64,000 nucleotides of DNA from Symbiodinium natans. Lineage: Eukaryota; Sar; Dinophyceae; Suessiales; Symbiodiniaceae. The translations under genes and the position numbers were made by a program. This document shows positions 63,251 to 64,000 of the stretch, piece after piece. The notes beneath the pieces were generated by a model, which did not search any database, was not told the origin of the DNA, and saw nothing but the letters and a program-made list of their open reading frames with translations. The stretch lies in NCBI GenBank assembly GCA_905221605.1, contig CAJNDS010002300.1, positions 113,441-177,440 on the forward strand, in the 5' to 3' direction. The first letter of the stretch is position 1. Each line of letters starts with the position of its first letter.

Positions 63251-63410
63251 AACCACATTTCCTTGGGAGTTCTTAAGATCCCACCCTTCTGGGGACTGCT
63301 CCTGAACCGTCAGGGTTTTAAGGGTTTCGTCCACGCGAGAAGCCCGCAGCTCTACGTCTCCCTTTCGCATCGCCTGATACCGTCCCAGCTCAGCATGTGC
63401 TGCGGCTGCT
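63251..63410 (-). CDS. Probable coiled-coil exon
   Basis: From CCAGAACCACAG| the frame reads AAAAHAELGRYQAMRKGDVE then LRASRVDETLKTLTVQEQSP, EGWDLKNSQGNVVSEG. The exon edge lies just before GTTCGG|GTTTAGGG. Ala/Glu/Arg helix, then a mixed segment. Confidence 0.45.
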
Positions 63411-63659
63411 GTGGTTCTGGAGCCCTTTGAGCAGTCTTAAGCCTATGATTTGGGGGGGTTGTGAAATGGAAGATTAGCACCGTGTGCAAAGTCGCGGGAG
63501 CAACGGGCAATATTGGATCTTCCCCCCGACGGTTCCATTTTGCTTTGCAAGCGGGCCCGAAACCTCGACTGAGGAACTAAAGCAGGTACGATCGCCAAAG
63601 GCGTGCAGGCAGTAGAGCGACACACGGAGAGTTCGGAAGGAGTTCACTCCCAGAGTAGT

Positions 63660-63757
63660 TAACTTCATACTTTGGTCCAAAGCGTCTAGAGCTGGAATCT
63701 CATCTTCTTCGGCCCGCAACACTTGCACGAGCATTGTGACGGTAGCTAAGGCGGTAA
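63660..63757 (-). CDS. Probable exon
   Basis: Acceptor CTTAGCCTTTCCGCAG|. It reads TALATVTMLVQVLRAEEDEI then PALDALDQSMKL. The frame stays open to 63474, so the 3' end is uncertain. Confidence 0.4.
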
Positions 63758-64000
63758 CTGCGGAAAGGCTAAGGTGAAACTCGACTCGACCTGACTTCAA
63801 TCGAACCTTTTTAAGTGGACGGTTTCTCAAAGCCTCGTGGCCAGGTTGAGGAAAGAAGTGGCCTTTAGGGGTTATAAGTCCAAGGTGACCCCGTTCTTAC
63901 AAATTTCTGAAGACATGAGGCCAACAAGATCTACTGATGTGATTGCTGTGTCGGAGGTGAGTATAGGGGCCCAAAAAACCACATAAACATAAGGATCCTA

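Overview
The window reads as nuclear DNA of a dinoflagellate, most likely a symbiodiniacean-type alga. Four things point there. Arrays of the telomere-type heptamer TTTAGGG are scattered throughout. A tyrosine-recombinase ORF and a companion ORF resemble the retroelement proteins common in Symbiodinium genomes. Coding sequence is cut into many short exons. Some inferred introns appear to use GC or GA instead of GT at the 5' end, as described for dinoflagellates. Plants also use TTTAGGG, so the taxon is an inference. No rRNA, tRNA, CRISPR array, bacterial operon or virus was found.

Most long open frames here are artefacts of simple repeats. Real coding signal lies in short exons, nearly all on the minus strand, as expected of one-directional dinoflagellate gene clusters. 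I joined exons by hand where open frame, splice sites and reading phase agree. The best models are at 35782-37759 (five exons), 33584-34634 (three exons), 10967-11595 (three exons), 8225-8720 (two exons) and 39964-40332 (two exons). Many other single exons have helical, charged, coiled-coil-like composition. None of these proteins was recognised. No transcript evidence was available, so the exon joins are hypotheses.

Layout. 1-3540 is a C-rich higher-order minisatellite. 3537-4976 holds two minus-strand exons separated by a nine-copy satellite. 5.4-10.5 kb holds telomere-type arrays, AT-rich DNA and exon fragments. 10.9-17.7 kb carries exon-rich segments. 18.2-22.7 kb is a retroelement remnant split by a 1.3-kb CA-rich microsatellite. 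23-55 kb is a patchwork of 200-1500-base segments holding exons and small palindromic elements, separated by TTTAGGG/CCCTAAA arrays. 55.9-56.8 kb is a long foldback followed by a TAG-rich microsatellite. 57.3-63.2 kb is again arrays and exons.

The main pattern is that many telomere-type arrays are intronic and begin exactly where an exon ends, so that on the coding strand the first GTTTAGGG unit supplies the 5' splice site. Other arrays interrupt small palindromic elements of at least five families. Array strand is given as the strand on which TTTAGGG reads.
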